Below are positions 57,265 to 64,000 of a stretch of DNA of 64,000 bases, piece by piece. Source of the DNA: an uncultured Mucilaginibacter sp. (GTDB taxonomy: Bacteria; Bacteroidota; Bacteroidia; Sphingobacteriales; Sphingobacteriaceae); contig CAIPFE010000010.1 in assembly GCA_903864275.1 (NCBI GenBank), positions 62,001 through 126,000 on the forward strand, written 5' to 3'. The translations under genes and the position numbers were made by a program. Numbering within the stretch: the stretch's first letter is position 1; every line of letters starts with the position of its first letter. Below the pieces are notes generated by a model. That model made no database searches. It saw only the letters and a program-made list of their open reading frames with translations, and was not told the DNA's origin.

Positions 57265-58239
57265 ATGCTTCCTTTAGATAAAGATTTACAACAAAAGAAA
57301 TCATCTATTTCTGAATTTGAACTGGTTGTAAATCGGGTTTTATTATATCTTCCTAATGTCCTAAGTGGGTTTGAAGAAAAATTTGGTTACGTGCTTTATT
57401 ATTCAACCAATGCAGGTACAAAAAAATTTGTAAGACCCATTAATAAAAGCCTTTTTATTATGGACCCTGGCGAGTTTTTATTAACAATGCTTGAATTCAA
57501 AAACATCCTGGTAAAAATCAAAAATCGAGAAGGGTCTTTCTCGGCAATTGAAAAAGGGCTTATTGATAGTGTTTTATATACGATTCAGCAAGCTATGGGA
57601 GCCGGGTTTGATTTGCTTGTTGATCCAAACAGTGCAAGAAAGCATGTTGGGAATAGATTTGAAGAACTCATAAAATCAGTTTTTACAGAAATTGGTATTC
57701 CTAATAAAAAGGTTGTTATAAAAATTCCCTACGACACGGAGAATGGAACAAAAGATTATACCTGTGAAAATGACCTAATTTTATCTCCTTATCCAAATAT
57801 TTCTTCAAATAATCAAAGAGAAGAAATTGTATTGGATGCAGAAAATGATCAATCTGAAGAACTGGTGCTGTCGAGGTCAGCTGAGGCTGCTGCTGATAAA
57901 TATATTAATTCGCAGGAGATCGTTGTTTCGGTTAAAACAACGTCTAAAGACAGGATGGGTAAAATGTTTATGGATAAAATTTTGTTAGAAAAATTCGTTG
58001 GTCATGAACTGAAAGTCATCGGTATTTTCTTAAATGATGTTCAGCGTAAAGAGACGAATAATATTAGTTATACACTCGTTTCGGGATTATTCATGGTCTA
58101 TAATAAATTCATTACTGAACTAAGCGGTGTTTATTATTTGGATCCTCCGCCCAATGCAGAAATAGAACCTTATAATAAATACATAAAACGATTCTCTGAA
58201 TTGATTACAGAGGACATTGATGGATTGCTATCCGCGTAA
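57265..58239 (+). CDS. Type II restriction endonuclease (PD-(D/E)XK type)
   Basis: This 324-residue protein has no match to a named enzyme that I recognise. It carries an Asp in CENDLILSPYP (about residue 170) and the core EIVVSVKTTSKDRMGKMFMDKILLEKF, in which SVKTTSKDR fits the Glu/Ser-x-Lys part of a PD-(D/E)XK site with Lys about 224. Upstream helix SARKHVGNRFEELIKSVFTEIGI could hold an accessory Glu. ATG 57265 is preferred over the ATG at 57223. The gene is A+T-rich and converges on a DNA methyltransferase gene with a 12-bp overlap. That context is the main reason for the restriction call. Confidence 0.75.
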   Translation: MLPLDKDLQQKKSSISEFELVVNRVLLYLPNVLSGFEEKFGYVLYYSTNAGTKKFVRPINKSLFIMDPGEFLLTMLEFKNILVKIKNREGSFSAIEKGLIDSVLYTIQQAMGAGFDLLVDPNSARKHVGNRFEELIKSVFTEIGIPNKKVVIKIPYDTENGTKDYTCENDLILSPYPNISSNNQREEIVLDAENDQSEELVLSRSAEAAADKYINSQEIVVSVKTTSKDRMGKMFMDKILLEKFVGHELKVIGIFLNDVQRKETNNISYTLVSGLFMVYNKFITELSGVYYLDPPPNAEIEPYNKYIKRFSELITEDIDGLLSA

Positions 58240-59295
58240 TTTTGATCGCCTTTTTACCGATTCTTTTTCGTCTTTAAGGTCAAAAATTCTTTGGATGTGA
58301 ATGTGGTCGCTAACGCGATTTTTAATTACATTACAATAAGAAAGGTCTGATTCTGTACCTAACCAATTTCGCTGATATGCTTCTGCGACGGCAAATGTAG
58401 TACCCGATCCTCCGAAGGGATCAAAGATCGTGCTGTCAACATTCGAGGAAGACAAGATGATTTTACGCAATAACTCAACGGGCTTTTGAGTGGTATGAAT
58501 TGTTTTTTCCCAGGAGCCGTTAGAAATAGTTGGGATTTCCAATACATCTTTCGGTTTAGCGCCTAAAGGATTAGGCTCCCATATATAATCATTCCTTTTT
58601 CCATTAGAAAATTGCGAGGTTTCTGCCTGGGTTCTTTTTGGATATCTAAGCGTATGCTCGTTGTAAGCTATCCTAACCTCATCGATATTAAAAATAAACT
58701 TTTCACTTTTTCTTAAATGTAAAATACTTTCGTGGGATCGTCCCCAATCATTACCGAGATTCCCTTTGTTCCTGTAAAACCAGACTAACCATTTACATCC
58801 TTTAAAAAGGCTTGATGATGCCCATTTTAGATCCGCCAAAATTTCGGAAAAACCACAAATATATAGTGATCCATGTTTGCTAAGTACACGATGTGCCTCC
58901 CGTATCCATGTCATACTCCATTCTACATATGCCTTTTGCGAAGCAAAAGTATCCCATTCTGCTTTTTTTATATTATATGGCGGATCGGCAAAAATCAAAT
59001 CCATTGAGCCGCTTTTAAGCGTTTTCATAAAAGAAACGGCATCCTGGTGGTAAAGGCTGCCATAAGCTGATTTAAAATAAGGCTCGCAACCAGATTCTAT
59101 TTCAGGCTTAACAACTTCAGTGCTTAGTTGAAGCTCCGTAAATAAATCTGACATTTGAGTTGCAGAATATACCCGGTAATTGTTTATAGGATGCCTGACG
59201 CTTGTAAATTTTCCGGATTTATCCCATCGGCGAAGTGTTTCAGAGCTGATATTTAACGCTTTGGCTGCTTCGCCAACTTTTATGAATTTATCCAT
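58228..59295 (-). CDS. DNA methyltransferase (beta class, N6-A or N4-C) with N-terminal HTH
   Basis: This 355-residue protein begins with a MerR/excisionase-type HTH (FIKVGEAAKALNISSETLRRWDKSGKF, up to about residue 55). The methyltransferase part follows: catalytic DPPY (104-107), a variable target-recognition region (about 150-260), TQKPVELL (269-276) and the SAM site FDPFGGSGTT (291-300). DPPY before the SAM motif places it in the beta class. It protects DNA against the convergent restriction gene. The HTH could control its own transcription. A tandem decamer lies 12 nt upstream of the start. A+T-rich like its partner. Confidence 0.9.
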   Translation of the reverse strand: MDKFIKVGEAAKALNISSETLRRWDKSGKFTSVRHPINNYRVYSATQMSDLFTELQLSTEVVKPEIESGCEPYFKSAYGSLYHQDAVSFMKTLKSGSMDLIFADPPYNIKKAEWDTFASQKAYVEWSMTWIREAHRVLSKHGSLYICGFSEILADLKWASSSLFKGCKWLVWFYRNKGNLGNDWGRSHESILHLRKSEKFIFNIDEVRIAYNEHTLRYPKRTQAETSQFSNGKRNDYIWEPNPLGAKPKDVLEIPTISNGSWEKTIHTTQKPVELLRKIILSSSNVDSTIFDPFGGSGTTFAVAEAYQRNWLGTESDLSYCNVIKNRVSDHIHIQRIFDLKDEKESVKRRSKLRG

Positions 59296-59307
59296 AGAAT
59301 AAAAAAA

Positions 59308-59327
59308 CCTTATACAACCTTACACAA
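59308..59327 (-). promoter_or_regulatory. Tandem decamer upstream of the HTH-methyltransferase
   Basis: On the minus strand TTGTGTAAGG followed at once by TTGTATAAGG, one mismatch, ending 12 nt before the ATG. A good candidate operator for the protein's own HTH. A single related copy, TTGTATAAAA, lies at 57223-57232 before the endonuclease gene. Confidence 0.5.
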
Positions 59328-59432
59328 CAAGTATCGTATAATTTATTTAATTCTACAAATTTTATCCCAATATTTTTAGCAAAATATTTTCAACCAATAT
59401 TGTTATTTCGACAATATCCCGCTGACGAATAT

Positions 59433-59621
59433 TTAAAGATACCTTAAAACGCTTTTACGGGATACTTTTGCCTGGTGTGTAAAGTGCTTTTCGTAAGCTT
59501 CTTTAGTAAGTTTATCCAATTTCGATAGGTTAGACTGCCTGATTTTAACACCAAGCTTCTTTAACTGGGCGATAATCTCATCTGTATTATTGTCGGGAAT
59601 ATCTATGGTGAAAGTTGTCAT
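59433..59621 (-). CDS. Small antitoxin-like protein (62 residues)
   Basis: MTTFTIDIPDNNTDEIIAQLKKLGVKIRQSNLSKL opens with a short beta strand followed by a helix, as in small Bacteroidota proteins of the DUF2683/RelB-like group. The C-terminal half is Lys-rich (KLTKEAYEKHF, KVSRKSVLRYL). No toxin gene follows it directly; it lies at the edge of the restriction-modification island. An orphan antitoxin or ribbon-helix-helix protein is possible. Real gene likely from its regular codon use and family resemblance. Confidence 0.6.
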   Translation of the reverse strand: MTTFTIDIPDNNTDEIIAQLKKLGVKIRQSNLSKLDKLTKEAYEKHFTHQAKVSRKSVLRYL

Positions 59622-59673
59622 AGCTAATTTTTCAGTATACTCAAGGATGAATATTGGAAGTGGGGGCCTTTCA

Positions 59674-60117
59674 TTAGTCCTTTAACGTGCCGGGAAATCT
59701 GCATTTAAATTCCTCTTTTAATAATTTATCCAGTTCAGTAAAAGTTTGTTTGTAATTGTTTGGATTCAATAATTCACTGATACGGTCAAAATGATTTCTT
59801 AAAAATTTATTCAACTCATTTATTCTGGTTGAATTATTGAAGTCGTCCCGTTGATTTATTTTATCGGCGTTATTTATTAAATTTTTTATAAATGACAAAT
59901 CATACCATTTGGACGGAAAAGAATTGCTTGCAATTTGAATAGTTAAAAACAATCGATCCATTGAATAACGAATGGAGAATTCCTTTGAAGAAAGTTCAAC
60001 AAAGAAATCCCCAAAATTTTCCGGATAATACTTCTCGTCTACTTTTTTTAATGATAGATCTTTCAGTACAGGCGCATATAATTTTTCGCGATTTTCATAT
60101 ATTTCTAAATTTTTCAT
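59674..60117 (-). CDS. Hypothetical protein, 147 residues
   Basis: I do not recognise a family. It is soluble and helical, rich in Asn, Lys and Phe (KNLEIYENREKLYAPVLKDLSLKKVDEKYYPENFGDFFVELSSKEF, NELNKFLRNHFDRISELLNPNNYKQTFTELDKLL). There is no signal peptide. It is A+T-rich, like the restriction-modification genes beside it, so it probably belongs to the same acquired block. It lies 52 nt upstream of the antitoxin-like gene on the same strand. It might be an immunity or accessory protein, but nothing shows that. Confidence 0.55.
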   Translation of the reverse strand: MKNLEIYENREKLYAPVLKDLSLKKVDEKYYPENFGDFFVELSSKEFSIRYSMDRLFLTIQIASNSFPSKWYDLSFIKNLINNADKINQRDDFNNSTRINELNKFLRNHFDRISELLNPNNYKQTFTELDKLLKEEFKCRFPGTLKD

Positions 60118-60156
60118 GTTCTTAATTCCAATTTATTTCGGAAAATGAATTAAATC

Positions 60157-60228
60157 ATTCCGCAATCCACATTCCGACTTCCGCATTCAACAAATTCGAA
60201 ATCGCACATCCAAAATTCAAAATTCCCC
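60157..60228. repeat. ATTCCGA/ATTCGAA-word repeat, mostly one arm
   Basis: Words ATTCCGCAATCC, ATTCCGACTTCCGCATTC, AAATTCGAAATCGC and AAAATTCAAAATTCC, without a clear opposite arm. It lies between cphA and the hypothetical gene and borders the A+T-rich island. Confidence 0.45.
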
Positions 60229-60230
60229 CA

Positions 60231-62858
60231 TCACACATTAAACAACCCATTCCTTTCCTGTTCCTGGTAGTTTTGTACGGTTTCGATGGCGTTGTCAATT
60301 ACATCGCTAAGGGCGACAATAAATGCGCCGGGTATGGCCAGGCTCATAGAATGTTTAATGGCATCAATCTCGTTTGGCACGATCTCAAATTTCTTATCGA
60401 TCTCCACCGATTCAATGCCTTCTATCAGTAAGCTCAAAATGTTTTCGGCGGTGCGGCCGCGCAGGAATTTCTCCTGGCGTAGGATAATATAGTCGAACAT
60501 TTCGGCGGCTAATTTGCCAAGCTGGCGCAGGTCTTCATCGCGCCTGTCGCCGGTGCCGGCGATGATGCCTATTTTTAAAGGCGAATCTATATGGCTTAAA
60601 AACTCCTTAATACCCTCGAAGCCAGCCGGGTTATGCGCGAAATCGATCATAAAACGGAAATCCTTAAAATTAAAGATGTTCATCCTGCCCGGTGTTTGCG
60701 CGGCGGAGGGGATGAACGTTTCGAGTGATATCTTTATATCCTCGGTTTTAAAATCATATAAAAACGTGGCGAGGGTAGCAGCCAACACATTCTCTATCAT
60801 GAATGGGACTGTTCCGCCAAAGGTAACAGGGATCAGGGTTGTTCTTTGCACCCGTATTTTCCAGTCGCCTTTTTGTATGGTGATATAGCCGTTCTCGTAA
60901 ATACAGGCTATCCCGCCCCTTTTACAATGCGATTTGATGATGGGGTTATTTTCGTTGCGACTAAAGTAAGCCACTTTGCATGATGCCGCTTTGCCCATCT
61001 GCACACAATATTCGTTATCGGCATTTAATACCGCCCAGCCATCTTTTTTTACGGAATCAACAACTACATTTTTTACCCGTTTAAGATCATCCAGGGTATG
61101 AATATCAGACAAACCCAAATGGTCTTCCTGTATATTGGTCACTACGCCAATATCGCAAAAGCCAAAGCCCAAGCCTGCACGTAAAATGCCGCCACGGGCA
61201 GTTTCCAGCACGGCAAAGTCAACAGTCGGGTCTTTTAATATAAATTCGGAGCTTACCGGCCCTGTGGTATCTCCTTTCATCATCATGGTATTTTGCACAT
61301 AAATACCATCCGAAGTAGTGAAACCAACGCGGTAGCCGTTATTTCTAACAATATGTGCGATCAGGCGTGTAGTGGTGGTTTTCCCGTTGGTGCCCGTTAC
61401 GGCGATAATAGGTATCCGGGCCGATTTGCCCGGCGGATAAAGCATATCAATTACATGCCCGGCAACATTACGCGGCAGGCCCTCGCTGGGGGCGATATGC
61501 ATCCTGAAACCAGGCGCAGCATTTACTTCAAGCACTACGCCGCCGTTTTCGGTCAGCGGCTCGGTAAGATTTTCGGCCATAATATCAATGCCGCAAATGT
61601 CCAGTCCAATGATCTTCGAAATGCGCTCGCAAATAAACACGTTTTGCGGGTGTACCATGTCAGTTACATCGACAGAAGTTCCGCCGGTGCTCAGGTTGGC
61701 AGTTGATTTTACAAATACTTTTTCGCCTTTTTTAGGGACAGTATCCAAAGTATAGTTTTTCTTTTCCAGTAGGTCGAGTGTATCCCTGTCGATTGAAATA
61801 AGCGTCAGTACGTTCTCATGACCGTAACCACGGCGCGGGTCTTCGTTTTCGGTATCTATCAGTTCTTTTATGGTCGATACACCGTTACCTTTAACATGGG
61901 CAGGGTCACGCAGCGCGGCGGCCACCATTTTATTATCGATCACCAACACCCTGAAATCGTACCCGGTTACAAACCGTTCAACTATTACCCTGCGTGATAT
62001 ATTAGCGGCGTGTTCGTAGGCGGCGATAGCTTCGTCACGCGTCTTTATATTAATTGAAATACCCCGCCCATGGTTGCCATCCAGCGGTTTAAATACCAAT
62101 GGGAAACCTACCCTGCGGATTGCTTCATCCACCCCCTCGGTTGATGATATGGTGATGCCTTTTGCAACCGGGATAGCCTGCTCCTGTAGCAAACGCTTGG
62201 TTTCGTCCTTATTACTGGCAATATCAACTGCGATGCTGCTGGTTTTTTCGGTCATGGTAGCACGGAAACGTACCTGGTTTTTGCCATAGCCCAACTGCAC
62301 CAACGATTGATTATTTAAACGTATCCACGGAATATCGCGTGCTATCGCCTCTTCAACAATTGACCCGGTACTTGGGCCCAAACGGGTATTCTCGCGAATC
62401 TCGCGCATTTGCTGTATATCATGTTCAAGGTTATAGTCTTCGCCTTTTATCACGGCTTCCGCAATCCTTACCGATGCCTCGGCAGCGAAAACGCCCACTT
62501 TTTCTTCAATGTAAGTGAACACCACGTTGTAAACACCCGGTGTTTTTGTCTCGCGGGTGCGGCCGAAACCGGTATCCATCCCGGCAAGCGATTGTATCTC
62601 GAGTGCGATATGCTCAATCACATGCCCCATCCATGTGCCGGCAACAACCCGCTGAAAAAATCCGCCGGGAACTCCCGGCGAGCACCGGTGACTGTACAAA
62701 CTTGGCATCAATTTTTCAAGCCTTTCGTAAAACCCGTCGATCATGTTTGTTGGGCGAGCCTCCATTTCCTGGAGGTCGATGCGCATTTGAATTAACTTTT
62801 TGCGACTAACACTCCAGATGTTCGGGCCGCGCAATACTTGTATATTTTCAATTTTCAT
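60231..62858 (-). CDS. cphA: Cyanophycin synthetase
   Basis: This 875-residue enzyme should make multi-L-arginyl-poly-L-aspartate from Asp, Arg and ATP. An N-terminal domain (1-160) is followed by an ATP-grasp domain (about 215-475: GFPLVFKPLDGNHGRGISI, VVLEVNAAPGFRMHIAPS). A Mur-ligase-like domain comes last, with IIAVTGTNGKTTTTRLIAHI (about 485-500), EDHLGLSDIHTLDDL and MIDFAHNPAGFEGIKEF. All main motifs are intact and the length is normal. No cyanophycinase (cphB) or isoaspartyl peptidase gene is adjacent, although these often accompany cphA. Cytosolic nitrogen-reserve synthesis is inferred. Confidence 0.95.
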   Translation of the reverse strand: MKIENIQVLRGPNIWSVSRKKLIQMRIDLQEMEARPTNMIDGFYERLEKLMPSLYSHRCSPGVPGGFFQRVVAGTWMGHVIEHIALEIQSLAGMDTGFGRTRETKTPGVYNVVFTYIEEKVGVFAAEASVRIAEAVIKGEDYNLEHDIQQMREIRENTRLGPSTGSIVEEAIARDIPWIRLNNQSLVQLGYGKNQVRFRATMTEKTSSIAVDIASNKDETKRLLQEQAIPVAKGITISSTEGVDEAIRRVGFPLVFKPLDGNHGRGISINIKTRDEAIAAYEHAANISRRVIVERFVTGYDFRVLVIDNKMVAAALRDPAHVKGNGVSTIKELIDTENEDPRRGYGHENVLTLISIDRDTLDLLEKKNYTLDTVPKKGEKVFVKSTANLSTGGTSVDVTDMVHPQNVFICERISKIIGLDICGIDIMAENLTEPLTENGGVVLEVNAAPGFRMHIAPSEGLPRNVAGHVIDMLYPPGKSARIPIIAVTGTNGKTTTTRLIAHIVRNNGYRVGFTTSDGIYVQNTMMMKGDTTGPVSSEFILKDPTVDFAVLETARGGILRAGLGFGFCDIGVVTNIQEDHLGLSDIHTLDDLKRVKNVVVDSVKKDGWAVLNADNEYCVQMGKAASCKVAYFSRNENNPIIKSHCKRGGIACIYENGYITIQKGDWKIRVQRTTLIPVTFGGTVPFMIENVLAATLATFLYDFKTEDIKISLETFIPSAAQTPGRMNIFNFKDFRFMIDFAHNPAGFEGIKEFLSHIDSPLKIGIIAGTGDRRDEDLRQLGKLAAEMFDYIILRQEKFLRGRTAENILSLLIEGIESVEIDKKFEIVPNEIDAIKHSMSLAIPGAFIVALSDVIDNAIETVQNYQEQERNGLFNV

Positions 62859-63158
62859 AGGTAAGCTGCAATTTTTCTAAGGGGGTAATTTGTTCTAAAA
62901 CTAAAAAACTTAATAATGTAATGAAACTTTTGTGCGAAAAAAGGCTGGATTATTTATTAAAGGCACGGTTTCTTTGTAAATAACCGCAAGCAATATAAAA
63001 ATTCGCCTTATTATATTATTGTTTACAAGTTATTGATTATTTGGCGTAATATCGTATCAGCCAATTTTTTCAAACCGGAAGAAAAACTCTGAATGGAACA
63101 ATTATCCCGCAATCATGGGAAATAATCGTCTCTCACCAATAAAAAATAATTCATCAAG
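62859..63158. other. A+T-rich divergent gap
   Basis: 300 bases between cphA (-) and the GH2-type gene (+). No frame, terminator or exact TAnnTTTG box was seen; nothing else supportable. Confidence 0.5.
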
Positions 63159-64000
63159 ATGAAAAAAAATATCCCACTGCTGCCATTTATTCTTTTGCTG
63201 GTTACATTAAATAGTATTGTTAATGCACAGCCTTCAAAAAATAAATCCCCTGATAAGCAAAAAATTGACCTTTCCGGCAGCTGGGCGTACCAGCTTGATT
63301 CACTCGATAAGGGAGTTGAGCAGCATTGGTACAGCCGCAAATTTGCACATAAACTAACATTGCCGGGCTCACTGACCACCAATGGCATTGGAAACGACAT
63401 CACAGTAAATACCCCATGGACTGGCAGTATAGAAGATTCAACCTGGTTCCATGCGCAGCAGTATGCACAGTACCGGGAGGCCGGGCATGTAAAAGTGCCT
63501 TTCTGGCTGCAGCCGGTTAAATATTATAAGGGGCCGGCGTGGTACAGTAAGGAAGTTGACATTCCCGCTTCCTGGCATGGCAAGTATATCGAGCTTTATA
63601 TCGAGCGGAGTCATTGGGAAACTACCGTTTGGGTTGATGACAAGCGGGTGGGGATGCAAAACAGCCTGGCTACCGCCCAGGTGTTTGACCTTTCATCTTT
63701 ATTAACCGCAGGGCATCACCAGATAACCATCCGGATTGATAACAGGATAAAGGATGTTAATATGGGCCAGAATTCGCACAGTGTTACCGATCATACGCAG
63801 GGTAACTGGAACGGGATGGTCGGCCAATTATATCTAGCTGCAAGATCGGCTGTGTATATTGATGATGTACAGTTGTATCCCGATTTAGCAAAGAAGCAGG
63901 TTATTGCGCGTTTGCAGGTCAATAATATGACCGGTAAAACGGTTAACGCAAATGTCAGCCTATTGGCTTCCCCTGAAAACCCGCAAGCAGAAAAGCTTAA
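63159..64000 (+). CDS. Glycoside hydrolase family 2 type protein, N-terminal part
   Basis: The frame opens at ATG 63159 and runs off the right edge: 280 residues visible, no stop. A signal peptide (MKKNIPLLPFILLLVTLNSIVNA) is followed by a sugar-binding jelly roll: IDLSGSWAYQLDS, AWYSKEVDIPASWHGKYIELYIERSHWETTVWVDDKRVG, HHQITIRIDNRI, and VTDHTQGNWNGMVGQLYLAAR, the GH2 N-terminal pattern. An Ig-like segment starts at about residue 240. The catalytic TIM barrel would lie outside the window. It is likely an exported beta-galactosidase- or mannosidase-type enzyme. Confidence 0.85.
   Translation, partial: MKKNIPLLPFILLLVTLNSIVNAQPSKNKSPDKQKIDLSGSWAYQLDSLDKGVEQHWYSRKFAHKLTLPGSLTTNGIGNDITVNTPWTGSIEDSTWFHAQQYAQYREAGHVKVPFWLQPVKYYKGPAWYSKEVDIPASWHGKYIELYIERSHWETTVWVDDKRVGMQNSLATAQVFDLSSLLTAGHHQITIRIDNRIKDVNMGQNSHSVTDHTQGNWNGMVGQLYLAARSAVYIDDVQLYPDLAKKQVIARLQVNNMTGKTVNANVSLLASPENPQAEKL

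Noticed and set aside
1..64000. CRISPR arrays, tRNA, rRNA, prophage or IS transposases
   Set aside because: The ordered repeats seen are inverted words, not spacer arrays; no tRNA T-loop pattern, rRNA core sequence or transposase motif was recognised by eye. A tRNAscan-SE/Infernal run would settle the RNA part.

Overview
The window looks like a chromosomal segment of a Bacteroidota bacterium, most probably a Sphingobacteriaceae member close to Mucilaginibacter or Pedobacter (inference). The signs are: a T9SS type A sorting domain, SPW-repeat and DUF3127 proteins, a two-component propeller kinase, TonB-plug-like sequence, cyanophycin synthetase, many lipoproteins with short signal peptides, and many promoters of the Bacteroidota form TAnnTTTG. 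Those boxes were also used to choose start codons. No rRNA, tRNA, CRISPR array or intact insertion sequence was seen.

Layout. 0-4.5 kb: N-terminus of an S8 protease, an ALDH7-type aldehyde dehydrogenase, a TPR protein and phosphosulfolactate synthase. 4.7-13.7 kb: orphan propeller histidine kinase, MmcQ/YjbR protein, outer-membrane protein, peptidase T, a TlpA-like protein with an altered active site, and an acyl-CoA dehydrogenase. 14-18.5 kb: two tandem M13 metallopeptidases plus the remnant of a third. 18.5-22.4 kb: PnuC with a ribosylnicotinamide kinase (NAD salvage), then an ECF sigma / anti-sigma / DUF4097-like operon. 22.4-27.6 kb: an ECF42-type sigma factor with two DGPF/YCII proteins that share an ECF-like promoter, an AraC regulator and a DUF4932 metalloprotease. 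27.6-33.3 kb: RlmI- and RlmL-like rRNA methyltransferases, DNA polymerase IV, an SSB-tailed DUF3127 protein and a T9SS cargo protein. 33.6-40.8 kb: an OmpR-type two-component system, an M28 peptidase, a RES/Xre toxin-antitoxin pair and a beta-CASP nuclease. 41-47 kb: BlaI with an M56/TonB/plug fusion, several small proteins, LMW-PTP, FKBP. 46.7-52.9 kb: CsaA-TadA, Mn-SOD, a quinone-reductase/ferredoxin-reductase pair, GH16, an ECF sigma and an AlkA-type glycosylase. 53-57 kb: a gene-poor decayed stretch, a DUF4097 protein with eight exact 18-residue repeats, VOC and serine hydrolase genes. 57.2-60.2 kb: an A+T-rich island with a type II restriction-modification pair whose methyltransferase carries an N-terminal HTH. 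60.2-64 kb: cyanophycin synthetase and the start of a GH2-type hydrolase.

Two layers lie between the genes. First, many intergenic gaps hold imperfect inverted repeats built by repeating a short word (GTTGTAA, TTGATTA, TCCGAAA, AGTCCGAAAG, CATGGTC, ATTCGA). Each site has its own word, and the complementary arm lies some tens of bases away. They occur mainly near gene 3' ends. One sits inside a two-component operon, one is predicted to form the mRNA leader of blaI, and one supplies the last codons of a kinase gene. Second, several TAnnTTTG boxes lie only 3-8 nt before the ATG, which implies leaderless or near-leaderless mRNAs. Strong regulatory candidates are the duplicated TTGTCC/CGTCAT promoters of the DGPF genes, the 10-11 bp phased TTGTTAA repeats before the two-component operon, and a tandem decamer before the HTH-methyltransferase.
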